DNA of 64,000 nucleotides. Source: Liberiplasma sp046541015. GTDB taxonomy: Bacteria > Bacillota_I > Bacilli_A > Izemoplasmatales > Izemoplasmataceae. The notes below the pieces were generated by a model. It worked only from the letters and a program-made list of their open reading frames with translations, was not told the origin of the DNA and ran no database searches. Shown here one piece after another: positions 44,085 to 53,510 of the stretch. The DNA lies in the NCBI GenBank assembly GCA_046541015.1, contig JBKHEA010000001.1, positions 1-64,000 of the forward strand. The letters are read 5' to 3'. Position 1 is the first letter of the stretch. Each line of letters starts with the position of its first letter. Position numbers and translations under genes: made by a program.

Positions 44085-45226
44085 ATTAGATTTTGATAAA
44101 CCTTTTCAATATTTAAAGCATACATCTTTGCAGAGAAGTTTTCTGCGCTATCTTCACAGTTTTTACGCATAGTTGAAAGATTTTCTTGATTCTTATTAAT
44201 CCATTTTAGTTTTTCAATGAAGCTATCTTTAGTTTTAAAAATCCAGCCATTATAATCATCTTTAATAAATGTTGAGATATGTGTATCATATTTAGCTAAT
44301 ACTGGTTTCCCTGCAGCAATGGCTTCAATAAATGTTAGTCCTTGGGTCTCTGATTGACTAAAGTTAACAAATATATCACCGATATGATAATAATAGCCAA
44401 CCTCTAAAGGTGAAATCATACCTACAAATGTCACAGCATTTGTTAGGTTATTTTTTTGAACAAAATCTTTATACCTTTTTGCATCTGGACCATCACCAAC
44501 TATCGTTAAGTAATAAGGTAATTGATGGTCGATAATACATGTTTGATAGGCTTTAAATAGTTCATCTAAATTCTTTTCTCTTGATACTCTTCCTATATAA
44601 ATTAAATGTATCTTCTCTTGTTTAAAAGAATCCTTTATCTTTTTAAGTTTTACGGGGTCAAGTTTGTTTTCTTGAAAGCGGTCTAAGTAAATGCCTGTAG
44701 GAATAATATGATAATTTTTCTTATACCCATATTGTTTAAACTTTTCAGCTACTTTAATAGTTGGAAAAATCACAGCATTAGAACGATTGGCAAAATGTAA
44801 TCCAAAGCGTATCGCAAGTGGTTTTAAAATCCAGGTTAAATACTTAGAAATAAAGTGAACATAGTCTTCATACATAGTGTGATAGGTGTGTACAATGGGT
44901 AGTTTTTGTCTCTTAGCTACTTTCATTCCAAGTCTTCCCATCGTAAACTCAGTATGACAGTGAACGATATCTAACTTAAGTGCCATCACTTCTTTAATCA
45001 TTTTATTGGTTACTTTTGCAATCCGGTATTCGCGCATTCCTTTAAAGGGTAACCGCATAGCATTAAATCGGATGACTTTATCTTCTTTTTTTGCATGTTC
45101 ATGTTCATTTGTAAAAATGATGACTTCGTGACCAAGTTTAGATAACTCAATGGCTAAGTTATCAACACTTACACTAACACCGCTGATGATTGGGTAGTAC
45201 GCTTCGGTGAATAAACCTATTCTCAT
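44069..45226 (-). CDS. GT4 glycosyltransferase, diacylglycerol glucosyltransferase-like
   Basis: 385 residues, GT-B fold. The N-terminus MRIGLFTEAYYPIISGVSVS, then HCHTEFTMGRLG, YHTMYEDYVHFI, IYIGRVSREKNLDEL and SETQGLTFIEAIAAGKPV match the family of 1,2-diacylglycerol 3-glucosyltransferases (Acholeplasma alMGS, streptococcal homologues) that make monoglucosyl-diacylglycerol. Its ATG overlaps the stop of the YwaF-like gene (TAATG). Role inferred: membrane glycolipid, anchor for LTA. Confidence 0.85.
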   Translation of the reverse strand: MRIGLFTEAYYPIISGVSVSVDNLAIELSKLGHEVIIFTNEHEHAKKEDKVIRFNAMRLPFKGMREYRIAKVTNKMIKEVMALKLDIVHCHTEFTMGRLGMKVAKRQKLPIVHTYHTMYEDYVHFISKYLTWILKPLAIRFGLHFANRSNAVIFPTIKVAEKFKQYGYKKNYHIIPTGIYLDRFQENKLDPVKLKKIKDSFKQEKIHLIYIGRVSREKNLDELFKAYQTCIIDHQLPYYLTIVGDGPDAKRYKDFVQKNNLTNAVTFVGMISPLEVGYYYHIGDIFVNFSQSETQGLTFIEAIAAGKPVLAKYDTHISTFIKDDYNGWIFKTKDSFIEKLKWINKNQENLSTMRKNCEDSAENFSAKMYALNIEKVYQNLIKMDS

Positions 45227-45924
45227 TATGTCAGCCTCTTTTTCATGATTGTATGATGATAATACGATGCAATGCTATAGTAAATCATAAAGAATAAGAA
45301 CATGCCGATTGTATGAATGATGATAAACATCGGCTGACTTAATCCTGGTAATATATATTGTAAAACACTTTGATCTTTTAAATAAAAATAATCTGCGTTT
45401 AATAAAGTGTTTAGTGGCACAAAAATAAATAATACGAGTGCGAAAACCATTGTTGTGATTAAAGCATCATTAAGTTTGGGTTTATATTGATTAATATGCA
45501 ACAAATAAAATGGCGTTACTGCTAGTAAATAATGATCGATAAAAAAGGTTTCAGTGAGTAAAGCAATATTTGAAATCGATCCATTGGGTACAAAAACGCC
45601 TAATATACCTGTAGCACCCCAAAAATAGAGTAATGGTTTAAATCTATCTTTTGGTTTAAACATGTAAAAGGTTAAAAATAAAGAAGAAATTCTACAAACA
45701 AAAAATGGTAACCCTTCTTCTATGGTAAATCTACCAACTAAAAACGTAAGAAAATATCTTGCGATTTGAGAGTAAACCAATAAAATGGTTACGATTAACC
45801 ATATAGTTTTTTGATGGGCTAAGATCCATGTTTTTTTTGTAAATATTAAATAGATGGTTAAAATAGTTATTAGATTGTAGGTTATATAAACAATATAAGG
45901 GTTTATAAAATTGAAAAACAACAT
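45226..45924 (-). CDS. YwaF/TMEM164-like integral membrane protein
   Basis: 232 residues with about seven hydrophobic helices. Conserved blocks LPFFVCRISSLFL, YFWGATGILGVFVPN and FIDHYLLAVTPFYLL match the YwaF family (TIGR02206), which has the conserved Cys and His pair also found in the acyltransferase TMEM164. ATG at 45924 has GAGGTG at good spacing (the frame opens three codons earlier at GTG within that site). It is co-translated with the glucosyltransferase, suggesting a role in lipid modification. Confidence 0.75.
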   Translation of the reverse strand: MLFFNFINPYIVYITYNLITILTIYLIFTKKTWILAHQKTIWLIVTILLVYSQIARYFLTFLVGRFTIEEGLPFFVCRISSLFLTFYMFKPKDRFKPLLYFWGATGILGVFVPNGSISNIALLTETFFIDHYLLAVTPFYLLHINQYKPKLNDALITTMVFALVLFIFVPLNTLLNADYFYLKDQSVLQYILPGLSQPMFIIIHTIGMFLFFMIYYSIASYYHHTIMKKRLT

Positions 45925-45964
45925 AAAAAACACCTCTTTATGTTATTATATCATGGCAAAAAAA

Positions 45965-45990
45965 AATAGACATAAAAATTTATGTCTATT
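45965..45990 (-). terminator. degV terminator
   Basis: AATAGACATA / TATGTCTATT hairpin with flanking A/T tracts; overlaps the degV stop. Confidence 0.75.
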
Positions 45991-46840
45991 CAAAATACCA
46001 ACATAATCCAAAGCCTTTAGGGCCAACATGGAGTGTAAATACTGGGCCTAAGTAATCTTGAATGGTAATGTCTGGGTCTTTGAAATTTTGTTTTACAAGT
46101 TCAAGTAAATGTTCTAAATTTTCTTCAGAATCTATTTGAATGATACGGACATGAAGTTTTCTATCCTCAGTATTGAATGGGTCTTTATTAATTTCATCGA
46201 TAAAAAACTGATGTAGTTTTTTATTTGTACGTTCTTTATGGTAAAGTTTAAGTTTCCCATCAACCAGTTTGATGACAGGTTTTACGCGAAGTACTGTACC
46301 CAATAAAGCTTGGGTTTTAGATAATCGTCCACCTTTTTGAAGTGAAAAAAGATTTTCAACTGTAAACATGAGTTCTGTACGTTTAAAAATTTCATTCATA
46401 ATCGTTAAAATTTCATCAACTGATTTTTTTTCTTTAATTAGATCAACAACTTTGAGGGCTAGAATTTCATTACCATAAGCTGCATTTTCACCATCAAAGA
46501 CAATGACATCTTCTGGTTTTTTTAACATGTTCTTTGCTAAAATCGCACTTTGATAGGTTCCGCTTAATCCCTTTGATAAACATAGTACGAGCACTTTTTC
46601 ATAACCTGCTTTAAAAGCATCTTCATAAGCAGCTAAGAACTCACTTGGGGAAGGTTGTGATGATGTTAATTTACTTTTTTCAGCTTGTCTTGCGAAGATG
46701 AACTCTTTATCTATCTCTGTTTCTTTGTAAGTTTCATCTCCATCAATAATGTTTAAAGAAACTACTCTTATGTCATTTTTTTCTAAGTACTCTTTTGGTA
46801 GATAAACCGTGCTATCTACAATAAATCCAATTTTTTCCAT
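45986..46840 (-). CDS. DegV-family fatty-acid-binding protein
   Basis: 284 residues: IGFIVDSTVYLPKEY at the N-terminus, KLTSSQPSPSEF (the S/T-S-Q-P-S fatty-acid carboxylate loop), CLSKGLSGTYQSA, FDGENAAYGNE and SLQKGGRLSK. DegV proteins (FakB type) bind acyl chains for the fatty-acid kinase FakA; FakA is not in this window. Fourteen bases after the hemolysin III gene, so co-transcription is likely. Confidence 0.92.
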   Translation of the reverse strand: MEKIGFIVDSTVYLPKEYLEKNDIRVVSLNIIDGDETYKETEIDKEFIFARQAEKSKLTSSQPSPSEFLAAYEDAFKAGYEKVLVLCLSKGLSGTYQSAILAKNMLKKPEDVIVFDGENAAYGNEILALKVVDLIKEKKSVDEILTIMNEIFKRTELMFTVENLFSLQKGGRLSKTQALLGTVLRVKPVIKLVDGKLKLYHKERTNKKLHQFFIDEINKDPFNTEDRKLHVRIIQIDSEENLEHLLELVKQNFKDPDITIQDYLGPVFTLHVGPKGFGLCWYFE

Positions 46841-46853
46841 AATTATCCTCTTT

Positions 46854-47474
46854 CTAAATTAGTTGATATATCGAAATAAAATGTAAAAGCGAACCTGCTA
46901 GTACAAATAAATGCCAGATGAAATGCGCAAATCTAAATTTTTTAATGTAAAAAAATACGCCAAATGTATAGCTTAACCCTCCAAGAATTAAAAACACTAA
47001 AGCACCACTTGGTATCGCACTATAAACCCAAGGCCAAATGGTTAAAATACTCCATCCCATTAGTAAATATAGGGCTAAATGTAAATAATGATGTTTTTTG
47101 ACCCATATTGATTTAAACACAATACCCGTTATAGCAATAAGCCAAAGAATGATTAGTAACGTATAACCTGCTTGTGTGGGCACTAAGATTACAATAAACG
47201 GTGTATAGGTCCCAACTATAAGAAGGTATATCGCGCTGTGGTCTAATCGTTGAAATACGGCTATGACACGTTTCATGCTTGGTGGAAAGGAATGAAATAA
47301 CGTACTAGCTGTATAAAGTATTATCAAACAGATACCAAAAACGAATGTAGCAATACTGTTTACAGTTGTATCTGTTGTAGCAATTAATACAATCATAGCT
47401 GATATTGAAAGTAATAATCCAATACCATGACTAATTGCATTTGCAATAAGTTCTAGTATGTCTTTTCTATCCAT
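46854..47474 (-). CDS. hemolysin III / PAQR-family membrane protein
   Basis: 206 residues with seven hydrophobic helices and the PAQR metal-site motifs: ANAISHGIG, STLFHSFP, FQRLDHSAIYLLI and RFAHFIWHLFVLAGS (His/Asp zinc ligands). Bacterial members are membrane homeostasis proteins; the hemolysin label is historical. AAGGAG precedes ATG. Upstream of degV. Confidence 0.9.
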   Translation of the reverse strand: MDRKDILELIANAISHGIGLLLSISAMIVLIATTDTTVNSIATFVFGICLIILYTASTLFHSFPPSMKRVIAVFQRLDHSAIYLLIVGTYTPFIVILVPTQAGYTLLIILWLIAITGIVFKSIWVKKHHYLHLALYLLMGWSILTIWPWVYSAIPSGALVFLILGGLSYTFGVFFYIKKFRFAHFIWHLFVLAGSLLHFISIYQLI

Positions 47475-47546
47475 GGTATTCTCCTTTATTTATCTTATAC
47501 TAAAGGTATCAAAAATTACTCTATCTGTCAAGGTAATTGCAAAAAA

Positions 47547-47565
47547 AAGAGCCTTATCAGCTCTT
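47547..47565 (-). terminator. terminator after the GT8-like gene
   Basis: AAGAGC / GCTCTT hairpin followed by eight Ts on the minus strand; probable end of the hut operon transcript. Confidence 0.8.
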
Positions 47566-48573
47566 AAATATGTGAATTAAATTGGGTAGATATTTTTGAT
47601 GGAAAACAAAGCGGTCATCTTCTAGTAAACGGTTAATGTCGTGATCTAGTTTTCTTAATTTAGGATACTCATTTAAGCAATCATACTCTTTCATCATTTG
47701 AACATAAACCGCATACCATAATTTATAATCTTCATTTCTTGCGAAGTGTTTAATACTGCGGTGTTTCATTTGCCATGGCTTTAAGCCAGCAAAATGAATA
47801 CCTCTTAAGACATCGATTAATGGATAGCCATTAAACGATGAGTATTTAAGGTCCATATTATGCCATTTACCACTCATTTTGGCTGTTATATATTGCATTT
47901 CTGGCCAAGGATATTCGCTAATTTCTTTTTGGGTTTTTTCTTGGTTTACATCGTTTAGTATATCATTAAACAATTGCATTGAAGGTTCAAATAGATATAA
48001 GGCTGCATTAACCCCCATATTATCTTTATCGGTCTTAACACGATCAGTAATGTCTTTAGGAATCTTTGTTCCTAAAGGATAGTCTTCATAAATACGGTGC
48101 CATTTCCATGTTCCATCAACATAAACCGAATCAGGTATGATGTATTTCCCCTCGTGATACTCCATACAATAGTCTTTCTTTTCGTTAATAACACCCGCTG
48201 GTGCTTCTATCTTAAATAATCGATCATAATCTCTTAAGGGGAGTAAATCAGCATCTGCAATGATGATTTTTTCATATTCAAACCCTAAGTCTCCATCTTT
48301 ACCAAGTCTTAAGGCATGAAAACGGGTAAACAAAAAAGGTCTATCTTGTCTTTCATGACGGTTTTTATGTGGTACGTATAATTCATCGATTGTAACAACG
48401 TAATCAAACAGTTCTTTTAGTGAAGCTTTAGCTGATTCGCTAACGTTTTCTGTCACAATACAGACTAAATCAGCTTCAGTTTTTTGTTTTCTAAGTCCAA
48501 ACGCAAAAACTAACGCACCTGGAATAAATGAATCGTTCCTCATTACGAATGTAACATAGGCAAGCTTGTTCAT
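47557..48573 (-). CDS. GT8/glycogenin-like glycosyltransferase at the tail of the hut operon
   Basis: 338 residues with a GT-A fold: KLAYVTFVMRNDSFIPGALV at the N-terminus, and the metal-binding DxD in EKIIIADADLLPLRDYD. Later PWPEMQYITAKMSGKW and GIHFAGLKPWQMK fit the acceptor side and the HxxG-K-PW pattern of GT8/glycogenin-like enzymes. It starts ten bases after the fchA stop with AAGGATGAT, with no terminator before it, so it is transcribed with the histidine operon although no metabolic link is obvious. Substrate unknown. Confidence 0.8.
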   Translation of the reverse strand: MNKLAYVTFVMRNDSFIPGALVFAFGLRKQKTEADLVCIVTENVSESAKASLKELFDYVVTIDELYVPHKNRHERQDRPFLFTRFHALRLGKDGDLGFEYEKIIIADADLLPLRDYDRLFKIEAPAGVINEKKDYCMEYHEGKYIIPDSVYVDGTWKWHRIYEDYPLGTKIPKDITDRVKTDKDNMGVNAALYLFEPSMQLFNDILNDVNQEKTQKEISEYPWPEMQYITAKMSGKWHNMDLKYSSFNGYPLIDVLRGIHFAGLKPWQMKHRSIKHFARNEDYKLWYAVYVQMMKEYDCLNEYPKLRKLDHDINRLLEDDRFVFHQKYLPNLIHIFKS

Positions 48574-48583
48574 AATATCATCC

Positions 48584-49237
48584 TTAAAGTATTGTTTTGT
48601 CTATCTTCTCATGGATTTTTAGTAAAAGCATGCTTTTTAACGCATTACCCTCTTTTATTTTTTTAGAGATTGAATCCATATATATAGATTTTAAAGCCTT
48701 ATCCGTTATATTTGCAAGGTTTATTTTCATATTTAGTATTGCACCTTCTAATCCAGCGTAAAGCATTAAGACACCTACACCAATATCACTTAAGGCAAAT
48801 TGATTGCCATAATGAATAATTAAATCGACTTTATTTAAGGCATCTAAAGCAATGTCTGCGATTTGTTCGGGGATTTCAATGGCTTTAATCATGGCAAGTT
48901 CAATCGCTTTGTTGCGCTTTTTAATATCATTTTCTGTTTCTTTTGGCATTCGATAACAAGCCATGATGGCATTAAAAGCATCAGTATCCCGATCGACTAA
49001 ATCTAATAATTTTATTTCTAAGCTTTTAATCGAATCATGGGTTTTAATCATGGCTTCTTGAATGGGACTATCTAATTTTTGAAATTTCTTTTTGGGAATT
49101 GTTAAGTGTCCAACCATTCTAAGTAGGGCTGTTCCCATACTTGATGCAACAGCACTAACACTGCCACCACCTGGTGCTGGTTCGGCTGAATCGATGTGAT
49201 AAACAAATTCTCTTAGTGATAAATCAACGAGCTTCAT
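48584..49237 (-). CDS. fchA: formiminotetrahydrofolate cyclodeaminase
   Basis: 217 residues, all-helical FTCD C-terminal family: SAEPAPGGGSVSAVASSMGTALLRMV is the typical glycine-rich start, then RDTDAFNAIMACYRMPK. Converts 5-formimino-THF to 5,10-methenyl-THF and ammonia. Start ATG 49237 is seven bases from GGAGG, better than ATG 49243; overlaps hutI by 14 bases. Separate from the transferase (ftcD at 50500), unlike the fused mammalian enzyme. Confidence 0.92.
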   Translation of the reverse strand: MKLVDLSLREFVYHIDSAEPAPGGGSVSAVASSMGTALLRMVGHLTIPKKKFQKLDSPIQEAMIKTHDSIKSLEIKLLDLVDRDTDAFNAIMACYRMPKETENDIKKRNKAIELAMIKAIEIPEQIADIALDALNKVDLIIHYGNQFALSDIGVGVLMLYAGLEGAILNMKINLANITDKALKSIYMDSISKKIKEGNALKSMLLLKIHEKIDKTIL

Positions 49238-50507
49238 AATCATTCCTCCATATTAATTGGTGATCTTGTTTAACAAATTTCCCTTTTATCATGACATCAC
49301 TTACATGATTGATACTGTGATGATATAAGACATAAGGCCAATTATTTGCTTCTAATAAGATAATATCTGCGTCATAGCCTTCTTTGATTAATCCTTTATG
49401 ATGATTTAGTTTTAATGCACTGGCTGCATTAATTGTTGCAGCAGTTAATATTTCATTAGGTGTCATGTTTAAATATAGGGCTGCAAGACTTAATGTAAAT
49501 AAGTAATTTTCACTTGGACTACTTCCAGGGTTATAATCACTCGCAAGTGTAACTGCTAAACCTTCATCAATCATCATACGAGCTTTAGCATAATCATGCT
49601 TTAAGTAAAATGATGTAGCCGGTAAAAGTGTTGCTATAACCCCATGATCTTTTAATGCTTTTATGCCTTCTTGTGTGATTGCAACTAAATGATCGGCACT
49701 GGTTGCTTTTAATCTTCCAGCAAGTTCGCTTGCACCAATACTTTTTATTTCATCGGCATGAATTTTTATGTCAAACTGATACTCTAATGCCTTTTTCAAG
49801 ATGAACTCGCTCTCAGAAACTGTAAATGCACCTTCTTCACAAAATACATCGACAAAGGTTGCTAAAGATTCTTTTTTTATGATTGGATAAAGGGCAATCA
49901 CATTATTCAAAAAAGCTTGGCGGTCTTTTTCATAGGCTTTTGGTAAGGCATGTGCTCCCATATAGGTACTTTCAATATGCATTGGATGTATAGTTGAAAT
50001 CTTTTTAATGGCTCGCAATTGCTTGAGTTCAGTTTCTTCATCAAGTCCATAACCACTTTTTGATTCTACACTTGTAACGCCGTGATTAAGCATATGATCT
50101 AAACTTTTTAACGTTTGGCTAATAAGTGTTTCTTTGCTTACAGTTTTTGTCGCTTTAACGGTGCTATGAATGCCGCCCCCTTCTTGTAAGATCGTTAAAT
50201 ATGAGATACCTTTTAGTTTTTTTTCTAGTTCATACTCTCTACTTCCTGCGTGGCACACGTGCGTGTGTGAATCAATAAAACCTGGCAAAGCTATTTTGCC
50301 TAATGCATCAATACAAGTTGTAGATTTCCCTTTATAGACTTGATAATCTAACTGATCAACTTTTAAAATTTTGCCATCTTTTATAGCGATATAACCATTT
50401 TTTATACTGGTTATTTCATTCATAGATGACCCAAATAAGGGATTCCCCGTTGAAGTCGGGGTTAAAATTTCTTGAATGTTATATATGATTTTATCTGCCT
50501 TAACCAT
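49224..50507 (-). CDS. hutI: imidazolonepropionase
   Basis: 427 residues, amidohydrolase fold: GKIALPGFIDSHTHVCHAG (HxH), ESKSGYGLD, THVDVFCEEGAF-type VDVFCEEGAF, IKIHADE and LASDYNPGSSPSE with the metal ligands. Opens the imidazolone ring to N-formimino-L-glutamate. Start chosen at ATG 50507, nine bases after GAGG (the frame opens at TTG 50522); it overlaps the end of ftcD. Confidence 0.95.
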   Translation of the reverse strand: MVKADKIIYNIQEILTPTSTGNPLFGSSMNEITSIKNGYIAIKDGKILKVDQLDYQVYKGKSTTCIDALGKIALPGFIDSHTHVCHAGSREYELEKKLKGISYLTILQEGGGIHSTVKATKTVSKETLISQTLKSLDHMLNHGVTSVESKSGYGLDEETELKQLRAIKKISTIHPMHIESTYMGAHALPKAYEKDRQAFLNNVIALYPIIKKESLATFVDVFCEEGAFTVSESEFILKKALEYQFDIKIHADEIKSIGASELAGRLKATSADHLVAITQEGIKALKDHGVIATLLPATSFYLKHDYAKARMMIDEGLAVTLASDYNPGSSPSENYLFTLSLAALYLNMTPNEILTAATINAASALKLNHHKGLIKEGYDADIILLEANNWPYVLYHHSINHVSDVMIKGKFVKQDHQLIWRNDYEAR

Positions 50508-51465
50508 CGATGTTTGCCTCAATTATCTTATACTTGTCAAAATCTCTAAAGCCTAAATATTTTATGGCATATTTGGTTAATAAGGCTAAATCACTTGTGC
50601 TGAACTGTTGATCATCTTGATCAAAATAATACTTTAAACTTCTTACAATAGCGTCCTTTGGAATAAGTCCAACCACTTCTGAAGATAAAACATCAACTTT
50701 AAAGCGTTTTGCCTCCATTTTGACAGTTTCTAAGATTCTATAAATCGGGTTTTCTTTATCGTTTAAAATATTCATTGTAACTTGTACATGGTTACGCTCT
50801 TTTAAGAAAACTGGCCCTGCTTGAATATGTTTAAAACCACCACTAGAACTTCTTATGGCTTTAGCAATGAAAGAAGCGACTTTTAGATCAGTTGTATCTA
50901 AATCAATGTTATAAGCAATAAGCGGTAAACGTGCACCAATGGCTAAAGCACCAAACGTTTCATGCACTTTCGCTTGACCGTAATCAGGTTTCCAAAGTGG
51001 GTCTTTCATTTTATCGTTTAAGCCTTCGAATTCACCTTTACGAATGGTCGGTAACTTTTTTCTTTTGGATTCTTTTGCAGCTTCCGCATACATATAAATT
51101 GGAAGATTAAATCGTTCACTAATCGTTTGGGCAAATTCATTAGCAATCGCTACACATTCATCCATAGTAATTTGATCAATTGGGATAAAGGGTAAAACAT
51201 CTAAAGCCCCCATTCTTGGGTGTTCTCCTTGATGGTGCTTCATATCAATATGTTTGATGATTAACTCAATAAAAGCCATAAGAGGTTCTTTCATACTGTT
51301 TGGATCACCAATTAAAGTGACTACCGTTCGGTTATAATCTTTGTCTGGTTCATAGCTTACAAGTTTAAACCCCTCTTGATTTTTTAATGGGGCAACGATT
51401 GTTTCAATGACATTTAAATCTCTTCCTTCAGAAAAATTGGGAACGCATTGTATAATTTTTTTCAT
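50500..51465 (-). CDS. ftcD: glutamate formimidoyltransferase
   Basis: 321 residues: QCVPNFSEGRD, GDPNSMKEPL, HQGEHPRMGALDVLPFIP (catalytic His region) and GARLPLIAYNIDLDT, VTMNILNDKENP. Moves the formimino group from formiminoglutamate to tetrahydrofolate, releasing glutamate and saving a one-carbon unit. The stop of hutU overlaps its start (AAATGATGA), and GGAGGT serves both ATGs at 51465 and 51468. Confidence 0.95.
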   Translation of the reverse strand: MKKIIQCVPNFSEGRDLNVIETIVAPLKNQEGFKLVSYEPDKDYNRTVVTLIGDPNSMKEPLMAFIELIIKHIDMKHHQGEHPRMGALDVLPFIPIDQITMDECVAIANEFAQTISERFNLPIYMYAEAAKESKRKKLPTIRKGEFEGLNDKMKDPLWKPDYGQAKVHETFGALAIGARLPLIAYNIDLDTTDLKVASFIAKAIRSSSGGFKHIQAGPVFLKERNHVQVTMNILNDKENPIYRILETVKMEAKRFKVDVLSSEVVGLIPKDAIVRSLKYYFDQDDQQFSTSDLALLTKYAIKYLGFRDFDKYKIIEANIDG

Positions 51466-53501
51466 CATTTACCTCCTTTATCGTGACGACGCTTAACAAG
51501 CTCATCTATTCTTTTTTCATCTGTTAAAAATGGTAAGGTAAGATGACCTAAGCCTTCTTCGTTAAAAAGCGCGCATGTTTCAATCGCATGATCATTACGT
51601 GCCCATGCTCTTCTACTAACACCACCCATAACATCCCACATCATAGCACTTTTGATAATTTCATCTTTCTCATGCGAACCATCTAATAATAAGCCATATC
51701 CACCATTCAGTGCTTTAGATATGCCCACACCACCTCCATTATGTAAAGCAACCAAACTCATTCCGCGTGCGGCGTTACCTGCATAAATTAAAGTTGCCAT
51801 TTCACTCATAACGTTAGAACCATCTTTAATGTTTGACGTTTCTCTAAATGGAGAATCAGTTCCTCCCGTATCGTGATGATCACGACCTAACATAATTGGT
51901 CCAACTTCTTTATTTCTAACCATTTCGTTAAATTTTAGGGCTATACGCATTCTTCCCCAAGCATCTTGATAAAGGATTCTTGCTTTCGTTCCAACAACTA
52001 ATTTATTTTTCTTAGCGTTTTTAATCCAGTTATAATTATCTAAATCTTGAAAACGACGCTTCTTATCAATCGCCTCCATTGCGGCTTGATCGGTTTTATC
52101 TAAGTCTTCATCTTTACCGCTTAAGCATACCCATCTAAACGGGCCATAGCCATAATCAAATAAGATTGGTCCCATAATATCTTCAACATAACTTGGCCAA
52201 ATAAAGCCGTCTAAGTCATTAATTTTATTTTTACAAATAGTTTTTTCTCCAGCATCAAAAATGGCTTTCATAAAACTATTCCCATAATCAAAAAAATATG
52301 TCCCTTTACTCGTTAATGCTTTAATAGACTGATAATGGATTTTTAAACCTTCGTTTACTTTTTCTTTAAATAAAGCAGGATTTTCTTTTAGCATTTTTGT
52401 ACGTTCTTTATAATCAAGTGGATACGGTGTATAACCACCATCATACGCATTATGACAAGAAGTTTGATCACTAAGTAGAGCAATCTTAACATTATGGGAA
52501 ACGGCGTAATTTAAAAGCTCAACGATATTTCCATGGTAAGCAATACTTATAGCTTCCTCCTTATTTACAGCGTCCAAAGCTACTTCAAATGCTTCTTTAG
52601 GTGAGGTTGTTACTTTATCAACCCATCCTTGATGAAAACGTGTTTGAATACGAGAATCATCAACTTCTGCGATTAAGCCAACGCCACCAGCAATCTTACA
52701 TGCTTTTCCTTGGGCTCCGCTCATGCCTCCTAACCCACTTGAGACAAATAATACTCCTTTAAGAAATTGGTCATGAGGAAGATTTAGTTTTGTTCTTCCT
52801 GCATTAAGTAATGTAGAATAAGTGCCGTGGACAATCCCTTGTGGACCAATATACATCCATCCACCAGCAGTCATTTGACCATAATTAGCCACCCCTAAAC
52901 TCGCTGCACGATTAAACTGATCTAAATTATTATATAACCCAATCATAAGGCCATTCGTTAGCATGACTTTTGGTGCATGTTTAAAAGACTTGAAAATACC
53001 ATAAGGATGCCCAGAGGCTAGTACTAAGGTTTCATCTTCTTTCAATACTTCTAAATACCGTTTGACAAGATGATATTGCATCCAGTTTTGGAAAACCTGT
53101 CCAGTCTCCCCATAAGTAACAAGTTCATAAGGATAAAGCGCAATATCAAAATCAAGATTGTTATCAATCATTACTTGAAATGCCTTACCTTCAAGGATTT
53201 CCCCATTATATTCATCAATGGGTTTCCCGCTTAAATTGCCATGCGGTCTAAAACGGTACCCATAAATTCTTCCATAGTTTAATAGTTCGTCTAAAAATTC
53301 TTCCATCACTGCTTCATGCCACTTTGATGGAATATATCTTAAAGCATTTTTTAAAGCCAATGAGATTTCTTCTTGTGTAAGAGTCATGGGTCTTTTCGGT
53401 GCTCTTCTAATACCTTCTTTAAATGGTTCTTTTTCTGGTAGGTCTTTAAAAATATCTTCTAATGTGAATCGTTGATGACGCTTAATCAATTGATTATCCA
53501 T
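51465..53501 (-). CDS. hutU: urocanate hydratase (long form)
   Basis: 678 residues, about 120 longer than the Bacillus/Pseudomonas enzyme and matching the long class found in some anaerobes. NAD-binding SSGLGGMSGAQGKA and catalytic region DQTSCHNAYDGGYTP are intact, with GRDHHDTGGTDSPFRET and LHNGGGVGISKA. Adds water to urocanate giving imidazolone propionate, with NAD+ as electrophile. AGGAGA precedes ATG; nine bases after hutH. Confidence 0.95.
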   Translation of the reverse strand: MDNQLIKRHQRFTLEDIFKDLPEKEPFKEGIRRAPKRPMTLTQEEISLALKNALRYIPSKWHEAVMEEFLDELLNYGRIYGYRFRPHGNLSGKPIDEYNGEILEGKAFQVMIDNNLDFDIALYPYELVTYGETGQVFQNWMQYHLVKRYLEVLKEDETLVLASGHPYGIFKSFKHAPKVMLTNGLMIGLYNNLDQFNRAASLGVANYGQMTAGGWMYIGPQGIVHGTYSTLLNAGRTKLNLPHDQFLKGVLFVSSGLGGMSGAQGKACKIAGGVGLIAEVDDSRIQTRFHQGWVDKVTTSPKEAFEVALDAVNKEEAISIAYHGNIVELLNYAVSHNVKIALLSDQTSCHNAYDGGYTPYPLDYKERTKMLKENPALFKEKVNEGLKIHYQSIKALTSKGTYFFDYGNSFMKAIFDAGEKTICKNKINDLDGFIWPSYVEDIMGPILFDYGYGPFRWVCLSGKDEDLDKTDQAAMEAIDKKRRFQDLDNYNWIKNAKKNKLVVGTKARILYQDAWGRMRIALKFNEMVRNKEVGPIMLGRDHHDTGGTDSPFRETSNIKDGSNVMSEMATLIYAGNAARGMSLVALHNGGGVGISKALNGGYGLLLDGSHEKDEIIKSAMMWDVMGGVSRRAWARNDHAIETCALFNEEGLGHLTLPFLTDEKRIDELVKRRHDKGGK

Positions 53502-53510
53502 ACAACTCTC

